Below, one piece after another: positions 25,232 through 38,280 of a stretch of 64,000 nt of DNA. Location of the stretch: positions 59,830,001-59,894,000 of the forward strand of contig CM114271.1 in assembly GCA_050084515.1 (NCBI GenBank). The letters are read 5' to 3'. Source of the stretch: Blasia pusilla. Taxonomy: Eukaryota > Marchantiophyta > Marchantiopsida > Blasiales. Each line of letters begins with the position of its first letter. The stretch's first letter is position 1. The notes under the pieces were generated by a model. The model had not been told where the DNA came from. It saw only the letters and a program-made list of their open reading frames with translations, and did not search any database. The position numbers and the translations under genes were made by a program.

Positions 25232-28200
25232 GCGCAGGTGACATCGAGCAATTTGAACCAATCTTGGCTGTATCATGAGGGTCAATTAGGGTTACTGCAA
25301 ACATAGATGCAAGTTTTTCCTCAGTATTGCCTGGATTAGATCAGGCCCATATCCTTCGCAGGTACTGTGCCGGCAAGGCATATCCCTTGTGCACTAGCTG
25401 TACACCCAGAAATCTCTTAGCTTCAGTAAAAGTCTCCTCAGCATATATGGGTAACTGTCTGCGATAATCGGGTCAAGGGGTGATACTGTATCTGGCCTAA
25501 ACTGAGGTACTGAGGTAGTGCATCATGTGGTGAGGAATCATGACTTCATCCTTTCGTGCTGTCGCCTTCATTTCTGCTCCACAGCAGTATCATCTTTGCC
25601 TTTCACTTGCAACTGGAGGTCGCAAGTGTGGTCTGCTCCATCATTATGCCACTCACATGCGTGCATGATCTGGATCGCGAAAATGGAAGCATGTGCGCAT
25701 CAAGACTTGCAAGAAGTGATGCAGAGTAGACAGTGACAGTAGCGACACAGCCAGAAATTTGAAGGGATCGATATGGAGGCCAAGTAAATGTGGAGTATGG
25801 GAGGGATATTGCTGTCGAGTACATGCCGTACTCTGTCCAGAATAAGAGGGCTGGAAAAGGTGGTGTCTACTTAGTTTGGATCTTCAGCTGCTCCGACCAG
25901 TTTGGTAACAATCCAGACTAGTTTCCGCGGAAATCTTAAGTGATCTGTAGCTAGATCCTGCAGCAACAGGAATTGCCACAAGTGAAGAGGAGGAAGGATG
26001 TTGGGTTTTTGGTTCAGCGAGTTAAAGCTGTTACAAGTAAGCAATCATTCCCTGTAGAAGTGCTATATTAGTGAGATACTTGTCGATAGGATTGATTACA
26101 GCAATAGAGGCCCCAAATAAGCCTTGTTGGAGATGTTGGCTGGCCAATACTTGATTGCAGCAGTCGATTGTCCCTCACACTTGTAGGATTTATTAGAGCC
26201 CTGCCAGAAATCTAGGAACGGTGCATCTTTGCACCCTTTTGGTTATCGATTATTTGTTGTGGCTTATGGCTACTCAAGTACTTGATATTGTGGAAGTAAA
26301 GAAGTTAACATGCTGCTGCAAACCATCATATTACTTTGGCTAGGAGGGCACAATTAGATCTTTGACGATGAGAATTTCCAAATCCAAGCTGGCGAGTGGC
26401 ATTCGCATTGGCGTCTTTGGATTAATTTAATTATTTTCTTGCCTGGTAGGAGACCAAGACAAAGAGGAAATGTACTGGCTACAGTACATTTTTGATAGTC
26501 TGTGGTAGTAGGAGTGCCAGGGGAAATCCCCATCAAGTGAATGTTCTTTGTATTACTGAATGCTTAGGCCCTTTCTTCCTAGTGGACCACAAGCGTGATG
26601 GATGTCTACTCATGTGTCATTCAAATATATTCCTGTCGAGCTCGCCTTATTCCTGGTGGAAAGTTTGTGACCATACAGAACCATATAGGGCTGGAAGGTC
26701 CTTCAAATACAATGGCTGTCCAAACCTTTTGACAGGATTTAGGTAGATCTAATTTGTGTATCTGGGATAGTTTTCTGTTCCCCATATGCAAGAATTGTTT
26801 GACCTAAAACCGAAAGTGAGTAGTTGGTTTCCTATGTAGTTTATAAGTACGTATGAAGTTTGACAAGTCCTGGCGCCCAATATGAACTCGAATTTGGGCA
26901 ATTCTTGCTGGGTCTTTCCTCACATATCCCAATTCACCAATTGAAAGGTTTGTGCGTATCGTTGTGATTTATGGTCTGTTAAGGAGTGTCGTGCCCATCG
27001 CACATGCATGAATCTTTGAATAGCAGGATGATCAAAAAATGCACGGCTGTGTCTGTCTTATCTTGAAATTTTCTTTGGACTCTTTTTTATCCCTTCCAAC
27101 ATTACTTTTGTCCGGGTGAATTTTATTATCTTTCTAAGTTCTTTTATTCAAAAATTTACGAAATTTCTCTTTCCATTGTAATGTCACGGAGAGAGAACAC
27201 TCTGGACCATTCTTTTTGAAAACTTCGCACCTTCTCTTGGGCCTTCTCTTTCGCTATTGATTAGAGTTTTACCTTTTTATATGGAACCATGTATGGGACA
27301 CGTACATGAACGTCTTCTAATTCCACCTTCTTCGAAGCTGAAACGTAGGATTAGAAGAAAATTTCCGAAGAAAACACTTATTTTTCCTCTCTGAATTTCC
27401 TAAAAAATATTACTGACAAGATTGAAAATTGATACTGAACTTTAAAATGAGTTACAATTATATTAAAGTTTGAAATTTTTATCCGTCATCAGTAGATGCT
27501 AGAGTTATGGTCAACAATTATATTAAAGTTTGACATATCAACTCTTAAATTATCACTCGCTGGGCAAGTCTTATCCATGTTCATAAGATGCCAAAATTAT
27601 GGGAAAAACTGCAGACTTCAAGTTTAGTTTGGAGGGAAAGTTTCACCTTTTCGGAAAAGGACCTCAAGATATCTTTTAAGGTGATGAGAAAAGAATTGTT
27701 CTTCAAAATTGTCAGAAATTCTATTTGCGATTCTGCAATTTCCAAGGTTATTTTGAGGAAAATTTAAACTGTATTCATAGAAAAACAACTGATCAAAATT
27801 AATGTTTTAATTTTCTCTCATTTCAAAGATGAGAAAAAAAGGCAGAGTTAGAGATCCATCGTCATTAATGTTCAAACAAGAATTTATTTTTCTACTATTT
27901 TTATGTCATCTTTTGAATGTTCAACTCTAGAGATTCAATAGGTGTGTAATTTCTTCACATTTTCTATGTGTTATCATTTGCAATCATAAGATCAACATGT
28001 GGCTAGTGTAAAATAGTGTCTTTCTTCTCTTCTCTTTTTCTTAATATATTTGTAAAGGTTTGTGTCCTTTGCTTAACATCGTACTCCTCAAGAAAAATTC
28101 TCTATAGAATCCATATGAGTAATAAAAGAAGCTTTGTTTATGTCTTTCCAAAAGGGAGAAGAAACTATTCCTCTACAACTTTACCATGAATGTGATTGCC

Positions 28201-29282
28201 ATATTTTTTCTCTAGAAATAATCACTTTATGTGGCAAAGCCATGTAATAATTACTAGTTACACCCCAAATACAAGGACATTTTTTTAATAGCGGATTGTG
28301 GTTATACCATAACACCCCTTTGAACGAAAGTCATTTTCATACGGCCAACACTAACATTAATTCTAAAAATAGGAATATTTTTAAATTTTTAGCATTAAGG
28401 CTTCAATGAAAGGGACAATCTTCATGAGTGAGGAAGATTTTTTATTAAGAAATGGGTAGGGAGATTTTTTTTTAATAATATTCTTAGCATTAGGCTTTAA
28501 TAAAAGGTATAGTCTTAATGAGTGAGGAAGATTCCTTATTAATGAAAGGGTAGGGAGAGGGGCAGCACATTAGTTTGCAAAACATAAATAGTTTATTTTT
28601 TGATATTTCCACCAAAACCTATTAGATATCCAGAAATACAGATCATGCATGATCGTGAGCTAGGAAATCGCAAAGAATCATTAGACATTCTCGCAATGAT
28701 TATCTACTTATCTAAATAACCATGGCTCTTGGCTATCATAAGCAACGTGTGACCGTCCATTAGGTTGAACTATGGAAAAGAGTTTTCCACCTCCGAATTA
28801 AGCTAGTTTAAAAAATCAATATTAGTGGCCCACAATATCTACAAAACATTCCATATAAATCTTTTTTGGTCTTTCTACAATGCATCCAATTTGCACACGC
28901 CAAAAAAACATCATCAAGATCATTGAATTCAATCCCAATGTACCCATTCCAACATTAGCCAACTCCTTGGAGACAGTATTGTGATCCCAACTATTTGACC
29001 ACTAGTGGGTACAAGGCATATGAAAGACCAACGCTGACTATAACCATCCAATCAACACATATGGAGAGAAAGGTGATATTATCCATGTTTGTAACATTGG
29101 AGACACCTTGAGTAGTGGAGGGTTACCTAACTTTAATTTGATAGTCCAGTTCTTCCAAGAGGTGAGGTGTAGTAAGGGTGTGTGGACCAAAGAGATAAAA
29201 AGTCTCGAAGGAATAAGGGATGCTCCTTCTTATGCGAATAAGTCGTTGCTTGTGTGTGACTCAACTTTTTGTTGCTTTATAA
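25232..29282. other. Transportin 3' flank, then AT-rich intergenic DNA
   Basis: The first several hundred bases presumably hold the transportin 3' UTR, but I see no convincing poly(A) signal position. From about 27000 the DNA is strongly AT-rich without recognisable coding sequence. A short tandem duplication lies at 28391-28558. Confidence 0.55.
28391..28558 (+). repeat. Short tandem duplication, spacing about 95 bases
   Basis: Two imperfect copies (28391-28465 and 28486-28558) share AGCATTA.GGCTT, AGTGAGGAAGATT and GGGTAGGGAGA in the same order. They are AT-rich and non-coding. Confidence 0.75.
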
Positions 29283-30427
29283 AGTTTGTGGTGCGCATAC
29301 ACCTCGTTGTCTCCGAACACACACACAAACACGCACCATCCCATGCTAACTCATGGCATCAAAACAACGAGGTTAGAAATACCAAAATCAGTCCAATAAA
29401 ATAAGATCCAATTTCTTTCACAACACCATAGTTCCCACACGTGTGTACTCTCACATATCTCTCTCAATGTCAAACCAAACCCACTCTCCTAATGAGAGGC
29501 TTGGGTTACACACACAAGACAAGCAAGACCATTGTGTCGCCGCCTGATGCCAAGAGGTTCAATAAAGAGAGAATGAGCTCTGAAGCTCTTTCTCCTTGAG
29601 ATATATCCCTCCCCTCTCCCAAGCTCTCTCCATGGTAACCTATGCTCCAAAGTCACCTCCTTGGCTCTTGATCTGATGTAGGAGGTCAAGGGTCACTTCA
29701 CACACACACAAACACGCACGATCCCATGCTACCTCATGGCATCAAAACAACGAGACAAGAAATACCAAAATCTATCCAATAAGATAAGATCCAATCTCTT
29801 TCACAACACCATAGTTCTCACATGTGTGCACTCTCACATGTCTCTCTCAATGTCAAACCAAACCCTCTCTCCTAATCAGAGGCTTGGATTACAGACAAAA
29901 GACAAGCAAGACCATAGCTCCGCCGCCTCATGCTAAGAGGTTCAATAAAGAGAGAATGAGCTCTCAAGTTCTCTCTGCTTGAGGTATATCCCTCCCCTCT
30001 CCCAAGCTCTCTCCATGGTCACCTATGCTCCCAAGTCACCTCCTTGGCTCTTGACCTCATGTAGGAGGTCAAGGGTCACTTACCTAAAATAGAAAATAGA
30101 TCATATACTCAAAATGATACCTCACTAAAATAGGAAGTTACTCAATATGGCTCCAAATGAGCCGAAACGAAGAGGAAACCTGTTCTCTTAGGTTTCCTGG
30201 GGCCTCACCAAGTCATCCTTGATCTACAGAGCTTTTCCTCTTCTACTCACGAAGGCGCTCTACTAGATCTCACCAATCTATCCTAAAAGACGTGACACTT
30301 ATCGTGCGCATACACATCGCTACACACCATAGATCGTTGTCACCAAACACACACACAAACACGGAGGATCCCATGCTAACTCATGGCATCAAAACAACAA
30401 GACAAGAAGTACCAAAATATCTCCAAT
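29283..30427 (-). repeat. E1 3' LTR block with repeated A and B modules
   Basis: Module A (plus-strand start TCGTGCGCATAC, then AAACACACACACAAACACG and ATCCCATGCTAACTCATGGC) occurs at about 29289-29400, 29700-29790 (5' part missing) and 30298-30425. Module B (about 510 bases) is complete at 29790-30297 and truncated at 29400-29700. B contains a minus-strand TATA box at 29983-29990 and a stem-loop at 29949-29976. The block ends at the C-run 30430-30435. The order is A, partial B, A, B, A, which is not a simple LTR. Confidence 0.75.
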
Positions 30428-30596
30428 CGCCCCCCTAGGTTCCTCTAACTCCAGATAGCTATCTATCCCTACCCACCATGACATACATCTCTCGGACGCT
30501 TAGAGCAAGAAGGTCGGGTGCTCATGTGGCCCCATCATTAGTCGCCTTTTTGTCATCCATGTCCTAGACAGATGTTGGAATATAGAACTCCCTTCT

Positions 30597-31040
30597 CTAT
30601 TTACATCTCGGACACATCCATATTCCCTGAGGAACCCTAGTGAGAGATAGCGTCAAACATGCCATATGCCATTCTCTCGAACATCCATCACAGACTAGCA
30701 TAGTGAGTGCACCACGAGCGGAACCACACAACATACACCGCAAGTCTGCAGGAACTATTGCTAAGCTCGGATCAACTATATCGTCAATGTTTGGAAGATG
30801 ACATGGTGCACATTTACGCACATGAACCATACGATCGCCTCCCTCCAATACGAGAACATGAGATGGAAAAACCTCACGCACTCTCAAGATGATGCGCCCT
30901 GCAGTCACATCCAACGTCGTGGGTGCCGTCTCCTCCAAGTAGACATAGTCTCCTTGATGAAACCTCTTGATAGTAGGTCGATAACCACCTCCCCAAATAG
31001 TCGCATACCTCAACGTATCTCGATGTTGCGCAATTCTCAA
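30597..31040 (-). pseudogene. E1 integrase C-terminus and PHD finger
   Basis: The frame begins in the integrase C-terminal module (GDYVYLEETAPTTLDVTAGR, then a CAPCHLPNIDD linker). It ends in a complete Cys4-His-Cys3 PHD finger: CMLC, CDGC, WHMAC and CPRC in the right order and spacing, followed directly by the stop. In host proteins PHD fingers usually read the histone H3 tail, often unmethylated or trimethylated H3K4. Chromoviruses carry a chromodomain at this position instead. All eight zinc ligands are present in this copy. Confidence 0.9.
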
Positions 31041-31733
31041 ATGTCATGGGCATCACTCTCCGAAACAACTCAGCCCTCTGAGAACATGTTCGCATCCATA
31101 CATCAGGGTCCTCAAGGTTGAACACCTCACCAACATCTTGACGAATGGCCGTAGGTAAATTTGGCTCTCGGCCATAAAGCAACAAGTACGGTGAGAAAAA
31201 TGCTAACGATGCCTACTTGTTGAATTTGTATCGGATCTCCAACCACGGAAACTGGAGGTCCAACCTCTTAGGGGACCTCTCTGCAAGCCATACTTACGAA
31301 GTCCTCTCTTCAACGTCTGCACATCGCACTCCGCTAGTCTATCCGCCTCAGGTTGATCTCACAAAGTAGTGCGGTGGTCGATCAGTGCCTGATCACACAA
31401 GGCCTAAAATCCCCGCGGAAGTATGTACCTTGGTCTATCAACACCTCAGTTGGTGCACCGTTATGACTCAACACTCGATCAAGGAAGGCATACGCTACTC
31501 CCTCACTCGCTTTGTCAGGAAATCCAACCAACTCTTTCCACTTCGAGAACTGCTCGACCATCACCAACACCTAACGACTATGGGACTCCGTCAAAGGCAA
31601 AGGTCTTACAAAATCCAAACTCCATCTATAACCTAAACCCATGATCGGAAGTGGATGGAGCTGTGGAGTGGTTGCATTGAATGATGCTCGGACTCGATCA
31701 CATACCATGCATGTGGCAACAAATTGCTGAACG
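30874..31733 (-). pseudogene. E1 integrase core, frameshifted
   Basis: Segments in two frames match a gypsy integrase: VMVEQFSKWKELVGFPDKAS and APTEVLIDQGTYF (31382-31570), then LLYGREPNLPTAIRQDVGEV (30874-31185). Stops and frame changes between them show that it is dead. The zinc-binding HHCC region precedes it at about 31800-31700. Confidence 0.8.
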
Positions 31734-32655
31734 TCAAATTGCATGCCCTACCACCAATACTGAATCTAGAGCAAGTTGTACGTCCGCTTCACTGTAAATG
31801 ACCCAACTCCTCATGGACATGACGCACCAATGTGCTCTCTGCAAAGGATGAGGCACTAGATGCACTCTTCCATTCTCACACACTCGCAACATATGTGTGC
31901 CCTCCCATCGGAACCGTCTGGCTCGCTCTAGGATCCGATCCCGCTCTCTAGCACCCACTGTGCTTGGGACGCTACAAGTATGCAGGTACTCCAAGACCAC
32001 TCCATCATTGTGAATGTCTCGGCCATATGTCGTCTCCTCATGGGCCTCTAGATCTAAGGACCGTCCATCAGACCTCGCCATCGTAGTCTTCGCAATCAGG
32101 CTCTCCATAGCCAACAAGACCAAATAGGCAGACGCATGCCATCCTCGCACCAACTTCTCATCACTCTCACAACGCCAATGAGCTCCAGTCGCATCTCGTT
32201 GACTGGGGTATGGGTTACGGCTCAAACCATCTGCATTCTGGTTGAGCGTCCTAGGTCTATGCACCACGTGAAAGTCATACTCCTGCAACAAAAGATATCA
32301 CCTTGCCAGCTTCCTTATAAGCTTTTCGGACTCCATCAACCACTTAAGTGGTTGATGATCGGTAATGATGGGAAAGGGATTTCCGAATCTAACATTTAAA
32401 ATGTGCGATAACCCACACTGCAGCCAAGCACACACACTAATACGAGCTATAATTTGCCTCTATAGTGTTGTTCAAGAAACTTGCGTAAGCCACCACAAAC
32501 TCTCTACCATCATCGTCATGTTGGGTGAGCACGGCTCCCAACCCCAACATCCTCCAATCGGTGTGCAATTGGAAAGGACGCCCCCTCATCGGTCTCCTCA
32601 ATATGGGCGCGGACATCAATATATCCTTGACCATCTGAAATGCTCTCTTGCTCAT
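31734..32655 (-). pseudogene. E1 RNase H
   Basis: Segments read HTDWRMLGLGAVLTQHDDDG..FVVAYASFLNN (32437-32655) and LQEYDFHVVHRPRTLNQNADGLSRNP (31734-32291), the usual start and end of a gypsy RNase H. Frame changes and stops lie between. The region after DGLSRNP is a linker to the integrase. Confidence 0.85.
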
Positions 32656-33540
32656 CCTCCCAGTGCCACTCTAGATCCACCTTGGTGAACAAGGTTAGCG
32701 GCTTTGCAATCGAACTGAAATCCTTGACATATCGTCGATGGAAGTTTGCCAAGCCAATGAATGCACCAACTCGACTCACATTGGTAGGGCGTGGAAAGCA
32801 TGAAATAGCCTCTATCTTTGTGTGCTACTTACTAAGGCCCCCTGGGTATATCGTATGACGCAAGTACTCAATCTGGTCATAGAAGAACTTGCACTTGCCT
32901 GAATGAAGCTTCTGCCCATGTAATTGCAATCGTCAAAATTCCTCCTCTAGATGTTGCTCATAGTCCTCAACCATGGCCCTAAAGACTACGATGTAATCAA
33001 TATAATACTAAGCAAAATCCACACCTGCCAAGATCCTATCCATGACCCTCTGAAACTCATCTTGAGCATTCTTTAACCCAAATGGTAAGAATCGCCACTG
33101 GTACAAGAAATCCTTCCCATTAGGATCGATGCCCCAAAATGCCGTCTTTTTGGTGTCCTCCAATCTGAGAGGGAGTTGATGGTATCCGGCTCGAAGATCT
33201 AACAGACTGAAGATCTTTGCATGCCCAACAGCATCAAAGATCTCCTCAGGAATGGGCATGGCATACCTATCCCACTTTCTCTGCCGATTGATAGGTCGGT
33301 AATCTCCACACTACGCGTATCCGTCTAGTTGCCATGCACATCCTTCCTGGCGGGCATGAGAGTGGTAGATGCATACTCTCCATGCGATATCTCCACAGGT
33401 CCTACGCCAACCAAGTCCAAGCTCCTGCTCTGAATCAGAGCCCTCTCTATGTCATTGTACATGTAGAGTCGTCTGAAGATTGGCGTATCACTCGACAACT
33501 CAATGTGGATCCCTGGACCCTTCAGCATATCCAAATCATG
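32500..33540 (-). pseudogene. E1 reverse transcriptase, active site mutated
   Basis: The N-terminal part (33325-33534) reads GPGIHIELSSDTPIFRRLY and ends in HGEYASTTLMPARKDVHGN. The palm (33008-33259) has LLDLRAGYHQLPLRLEDT and FLPFGLKNAQDEFQRVMD. The YxDD box at about 32993-33007 reads YIDY, so the second catalytic Asp is lost. Connection-domain sequence (GLANFHRRYVKDF) follows in another frame. Confidence 0.85.
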
Positions 33541-33793
33541 TATACTAAATGCAAAAAACTTCTATAACTCCTTAGGAACTAGTATATCTCATGCACTCTC
33601 CTCCTCTCTCTTTAGGGCCCATATCTGGCTTAGAAGTCTCCATCATGACTACGGTAGGACTCTCTGACGCAAATGTTGGTGGTTGCTATGGTGCAACCCT
33701 ATCTTAGACAATAGAACTCTCATCTCTACGTGGAGTACTCGGAACCTCGCTCGATCATGTGGCTATCATCTTATGGCGTACCTGTAAAACATC

Positions 33794-34880
33794 CTAAGAA
33801 GTCCAAGGGTGTCTCTCCCGATCATCCCTGGTGTGTCGATCTCCTTGGATCTCACCCCTAGCGACTGCCTCAATCATCTTGGTAGGCATGGGGCTCACCA
33901 ACGCAACAACTATGATCTCTCGCATCCTCAAAAAATGTTGCTCAACTACTCCTAAGTTGAAAATCCATGTCAAGCACTTCAGGTCCATTGACGTCGTGAT
34001 GCCTCTAATAGTGACGGTACTGCCGTCACTCCTGTGGGGAATCCCATACCTGGATCCTCCTCATCGTCGTTGGGCTCCACCAACCTCAGTACTTGGTCAT
34101 CCCAAACCAAGCCAATTCTAGCCTCCTTGAATGCAAAGGAAGCGGGAAAACTCACCGATGTGGGAAAGGCTACTCGTGGCATGCCAATCGTGTTGACCAA
34201 AATCAACGGCGGTCGATTATCTAGCCTCACTACGTGTGATCGACGACCCGGATCCAATAAAGAATCCACCAAAAATTGGAGGAGCCCTCCACTCTTGCAT
34301 ATGCCCTCCGCAATACCTCGTGTGGTAGCAAGTTGGTCCACCAAAGACGCGGGCGATACGCTGGTGAACCCACACTCTCCGCATCCAACAAAACTACCGG
34401 GCCGATCCATGCGCGCACTTGATGTGCACTTGTCACCACACAAGACCTCGAATGGCCCAAAATCGATACATTCTCCAGAATGTATTGTGGAGAACAAGAT
34501 TGATGCTCCTGCAAGTGTCGCAAGATCCCCATCATCTCCCAAAACAACCTGGACCGAGAGTCAGCTAATCCGATACCTCGTCTAGTACTCGACTAGCCCT
34601 AACATGGTCAACCAGAAATGACGAAGTCTATGGTCCTTACCCGCTCCAAGTCCTATGTCCCCAACAATAAAATGTTCCTCGATAGGGACCTCTGGTAACC
34701 TTGAATTGCGGACGCAGCGGGAAAATGGAGGCGTAACAACGCCATATGGTGAAACAAAGCGCGCCTTGCAACATCATCAATCTTCACATACAGGTACTCC
34801 AACGTGCAAAATAGCAGCTAACCTAGTGCTGATCCCTCCAAAGAGATCCAACACCCGAATACCCTTCTCAGGGATGCATC
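33794..34880 (-). pseudogene. E1 DNMT3-like C5 DNA methyltransferase
   Basis: Domain between protease and RT with the ordered motifs of C5 methyltransferases. Motif I VLDLFGGIST (about 34854-34815) is the S-adenosylmethionine loop. Motif IV around the catalytic Pro-Cys (codons at 34602-34607) is broken by three stops in the surrounding five codons. A DSRSRLFWEM segment lies near 34550. Motif VI is YILENVSIL (about 34490-34465), motif VIII RPRLWWTNLLP (about 34355-34320), motif IX GMGFPTGVTA (about 34045-34015) and the motif X remnant MDLKCLTWI (about 33988-33960). Motif VIII resembles the DNMT3/DRM type more than DNMT1. Family role: transfers a methyl group to cytosine in DNA. Dead here. Confidence 0.8.
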
Positions 34881-35447
34881 ACACAATCGGGGTGAAGTCC
34901 AAGGGGTCACAACAACACTCCTGCCTACTTAGGGTTCCTCTGACCTGTCACACTCTTGTGCAAACGTCTTGCTCCACACGGTTTGCACATGCTCAGTGGC
35001 TAAGCGTCAAAGTTCCTCAATCGAACCCCAAAGCGACAGCTCTCCTCCATGGATTGATGCGGCTACCATGACACTCCTCTGCATAGAAATATCAGCAACG
35101 GAAGTATCCTCTGCATGGACATGTCCCTTGATCAAATCACTAGGCCAAGTGATGGCACTGCTAAATGTTGCTAAGATCGCCATCTCTCTTGGCCGTCGCT
35201 CGATCAATGCACCTGTGAATCAAACGGGAAATGAGCTAAGACGCCCATCACCTGACTGCCATCCATGTCTATAGGATGCTGACTCCTCCCAGTAATCCGG
35301 GGAAAACCCCATCGCCTATAACACTGCTCCACCAACCAAGATGTTGTAGGACTCTGCATCAGTCACTATCGCCTTGGCTTGCACCACGGACTCATCTGTA
35401 GGATGTCCTCGACGAATCCTCAGCACGACCTCTTGTCAGGTGATATA

Positions 35448-35888
35448 TTATGTGGTACTCGCTCCACCCAAGGATGTATGTATCCGGAATGGACAATACT
35501 CCACATTGGCTCTCGTCAAGCCCAATCCTCTAAATGACGCTTTCTCCAACATCAGCGGTGGCGCTCTTGAATCCAACAAGACGCGATGCGCACTAAAAGC
35601 TCTACCTCCGGGACTCACCAACTGGAAGACCTCTCCCCGGTTATCTGGCAACAGAACATCAGGAGAAACCATGACACGCTCTTTCGCGGCTCTAGCGGGC
35701 ATCTTTGCCATCCTAGCAGCCGTAGCCTGCCATGAATCTGACGTGGACGGCCAAAGAATCGCCTCCAAGGGTAGATCCATCACCTCCTCTACAATCACAT
35801 CTGAAGGTGATGCAGGAACTCTAACTCCACGCTCACATAGCGTAGCGGCCAGCCGAAAAACCTCGACATGCGTTCCTCCCAACGTCAT
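35448..35888 (-). pseudogene. E1 aspartic protease region
   Basis: A retropepsin-like segment: RVLLDSRAPPLMLEKASF. In E2 and E3 the same place reads LLDSGAQPLMLGK, so the catalytic Asp-Ser-Gly triad has become Asp-Ser-Arg here through a G-to-A change. The upstream part is a linker found in all copies (VFRLAATLCERGV). Confidence 0.8.
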
Positions 35889-36519
35889 AACATCAAGGCA
35901 GAAAATAAAGCAGCGCGGTACACAACGGTGGCCGCCTCCAACAACGTGCTAGATACATGCCCCTCTTGAGCATAAGAAATAGGAATCGTCACACTCGCTT
36001 CTCACATCGCCCCCCCTGCCTGCACACCAACATTATCACCAAGTCTCCAAGAACTCTGATCAGAACCTATCGATGGGGTTCTCAACGTGAAAGATTGAGG
36101 AAGCCTAGTCTGTTTCTGGTTCCCCTCGCTCTCGATCCAAGTCTGCGGCTGCTCCAAGCGTCATAACTTCAATGGCCTCCATCTCAGAAACCCCGCACGT
36201 CCAACCAGGATCCTCCATATCTCTAGCTGTTCCATATGATGTCGATGCCACGGATCGGGCATCAGGTAACCTCAATGCAATAGCGGCAATCTGCTCATGT
36301 AGCTACTATATTTGAGCAGGCATGCTAGACTCACACCCGGCGTCTCCCTCGACGCATCTAGGTGGTGGGACTCTACCTCTTCCATGCCCAGCTCCACCAC
36401 CCTTTCGGAAAACTCCAGCTCCTCGTCCCCCAACGGAACCACCTGGTGGACGATCTCTAGGCCCATCTGGACCGGCTACTCGCTCTGGTGCCCTCTTTGG
36501 CCCTCGGTCCGGACATAAC

Positions 36520-37630
36520 TCAGGGTGTCAACTGAAACAACATATGACCATACCACTGACAACAGTCACACTGATAACCTCTTTGTGCATCATCATCTCC
36601 TCCTCCATGCTGAGGCATAGGTCTATGACCATGACGAGTGCAATTGCGCATTACGATGGGCTCCACCACATGACCAACAAGTAATTGTAGGCAGCTACTG
36701 TTGAGCCACATATGAAGACGCAGGTCTCTGTGGCACGGCCTCCTGGTATCCTCCCTAAGCTTGTGGTGCCACAGTCGACCTATCTCAGAGTCCACGTTGC
36801 TGCAGTGGTGGTCCAGACAATCGTGACTGCTCTCGCCTAGAATCCATGGTGGCTACGCTTTGCTTTGCCATGTTATGCTCAGCGGTCCTAAAAATATCTC
36901 TCAACGTAGGGGAGGTGTTCATAAGAAGCAACCCCTCCCGCACAAGTGTCCGCAGGGTTTGGTCCACCATTGCATACCATGAATGAATAGCCTGAGCCTC
37001 TGTCACCCCCTGAGTGACGTTGATCAACCGGCGCAAGCGAGTGTAAGCCTCGGGCAAACTCTCACCCGCACGCCTCTGGAAGTTGTGGATGCTCCGTAAC
37101 TTCTCCGTCCCTACCCCCTGGTAGCTCGCCCTTAACTCAACAAAGAACTCAACCAGTGGGTTGAACCTGGAACGGAGAACAACTGCTCCAGTGCAAGTGA
37201 CCCCTCATAAAACATCACTCGTGGAAGAGGAAGTAGCCTCTCTTGACTCCTCCTCCTCATCTGGGAACGGCTCCGTCCATGACACATAGTGTGGGTCATA
37301 GTAGAGTTGCCATGCCTCACTCTCTTGGGCATATCTGTGGGAGAAATCATGATAATCGTCCATGGGAGCCCCCTCTAAATGCCGAAACATACCGTTCCAT
37401 GCTGTAAATAGGTTGAACTCTCTAGAGTTCTTAGCCCGCTGTGAGTCACACCAACTTCTAAACTCCGCAATAAAGTGGTGTAGCTCTTTGGTGCCTACAG
37501 CACCCGAAAACCTACGCGGTCCTCTACCTCGGTCGTCCATCTTGTACGCCCAACTTGTAGGACCATTCAATGTGTACGGTGGATCACTAACATAATCCTC
37601 TACATGCTCCCCCTCGTCTGAAGATGACAA
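36520..37630 (-). pseudogene. E1 gag with degenerate zinc knuckles
   Basis: The gag N-terminus at 37205-37630 holds GPRRFSGAVGTKELHHFIAE and FRHLEGAPMDDYHDF, conserved in E2 and E3. The C-terminal gag helix region at 36785-37057 has AYTRLRRLINVTQGVTEAQA. Two CCHC-type knuckles follow at about 36690 (CWSCGGAH) and 36565 (CDCCQWYGH), each lacking its last Cys. Frame changes separate the parts. Confidence 0.85.
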
Positions 37631-38280
37631 AGAAGGAGATTGAGGTAGTCTCTCACGTGGAGAGCGTGGAAACCTCCCACCACACCGGATAAACCCCCCA
37701 GAGCTACTCTCAGGTCCACTACCTCAAATTCATGAAAGGATGCCGTGATGGCCCTCGTGCCCCTCTCACACGATCACTCTCAATCTCGCAAGTAATCCCT
37801 CAATGACTCAAACTAAATATGCGGCACTCAATCTACACTCTCTCACTTAGACATGTGTTGTGCGGCAACAAACAACGTGGTCTCATCGATAAACCATCCT
37901 CAACTCGGAACATCCCACGGAGTTCTATGTCCCCTAAACCCATACATCATCGATGCTCCTAGCATCAACACGAATCCCAATATCCCAAATAACTTCCCAA
38001 TATCAGGAAATCCCTCACACGTGCAAGTTAATAATCGATGTCGCTCCTCAGAAACTTCAAGTCTTGACCCCAAATTAGTTGTGGAGAAAACTCCTCCAAT
38101 CAGCAAATCGTACTCCTGTTGAACTGACGTTGCTCAAACCTCCTTGATGTGCGGTGCAGGTCCAGCGGTCTCGTGCGGCAGTGGCGACACGGAACGACTA
38201 CAAAAAGCACGGCACTCGACGATATACCGATTGTGGACGATGGACCGTTGACGGTGACGGCTCACCGTTGACAATGACAA

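Larger units (their letters stand above)
29283..38280 (-). mobile_element. Ty3/gypsy element E1 (3' LTR block and most of the interior)
   Basis: Minus-strand gypsy element. Reading from high to low coordinates it has gag (37630-36520), protease (about 35888-35448), DNA methyltransferase (about 34880-33794), RT (33540-32500), RNase H (32655-31734), integrase (31733-30874), PHD finger (to 30597), a C-run at about 30430-30435 (the polypurine tract on the minus strand) and a repeat-rich 3' LTR block (30425-29283). Its 5' leader is split by insertion of E2, and its 5' LTR is found at about 46.9-47.6 kb. All coding segments carry stops or frameshifts. Confidence 0.85.

Noticed and set aside
29283-30427. 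CRISPR-like array because of the recurring CACACACACAAACACG blocks
   Set aside because: The blocks are long LTR modules of a eukaryotic retroelement with unequal spacing.
34034-34585. Plus-strand open frame of 183 codons
   Set aside because: Antisense shadow of the E1 methyltransferase. No domain on this strand.
35374-35952. Plus-strand open frame of 192 codons
   Set aside because: Antisense shadow of the E1 protease and linker.
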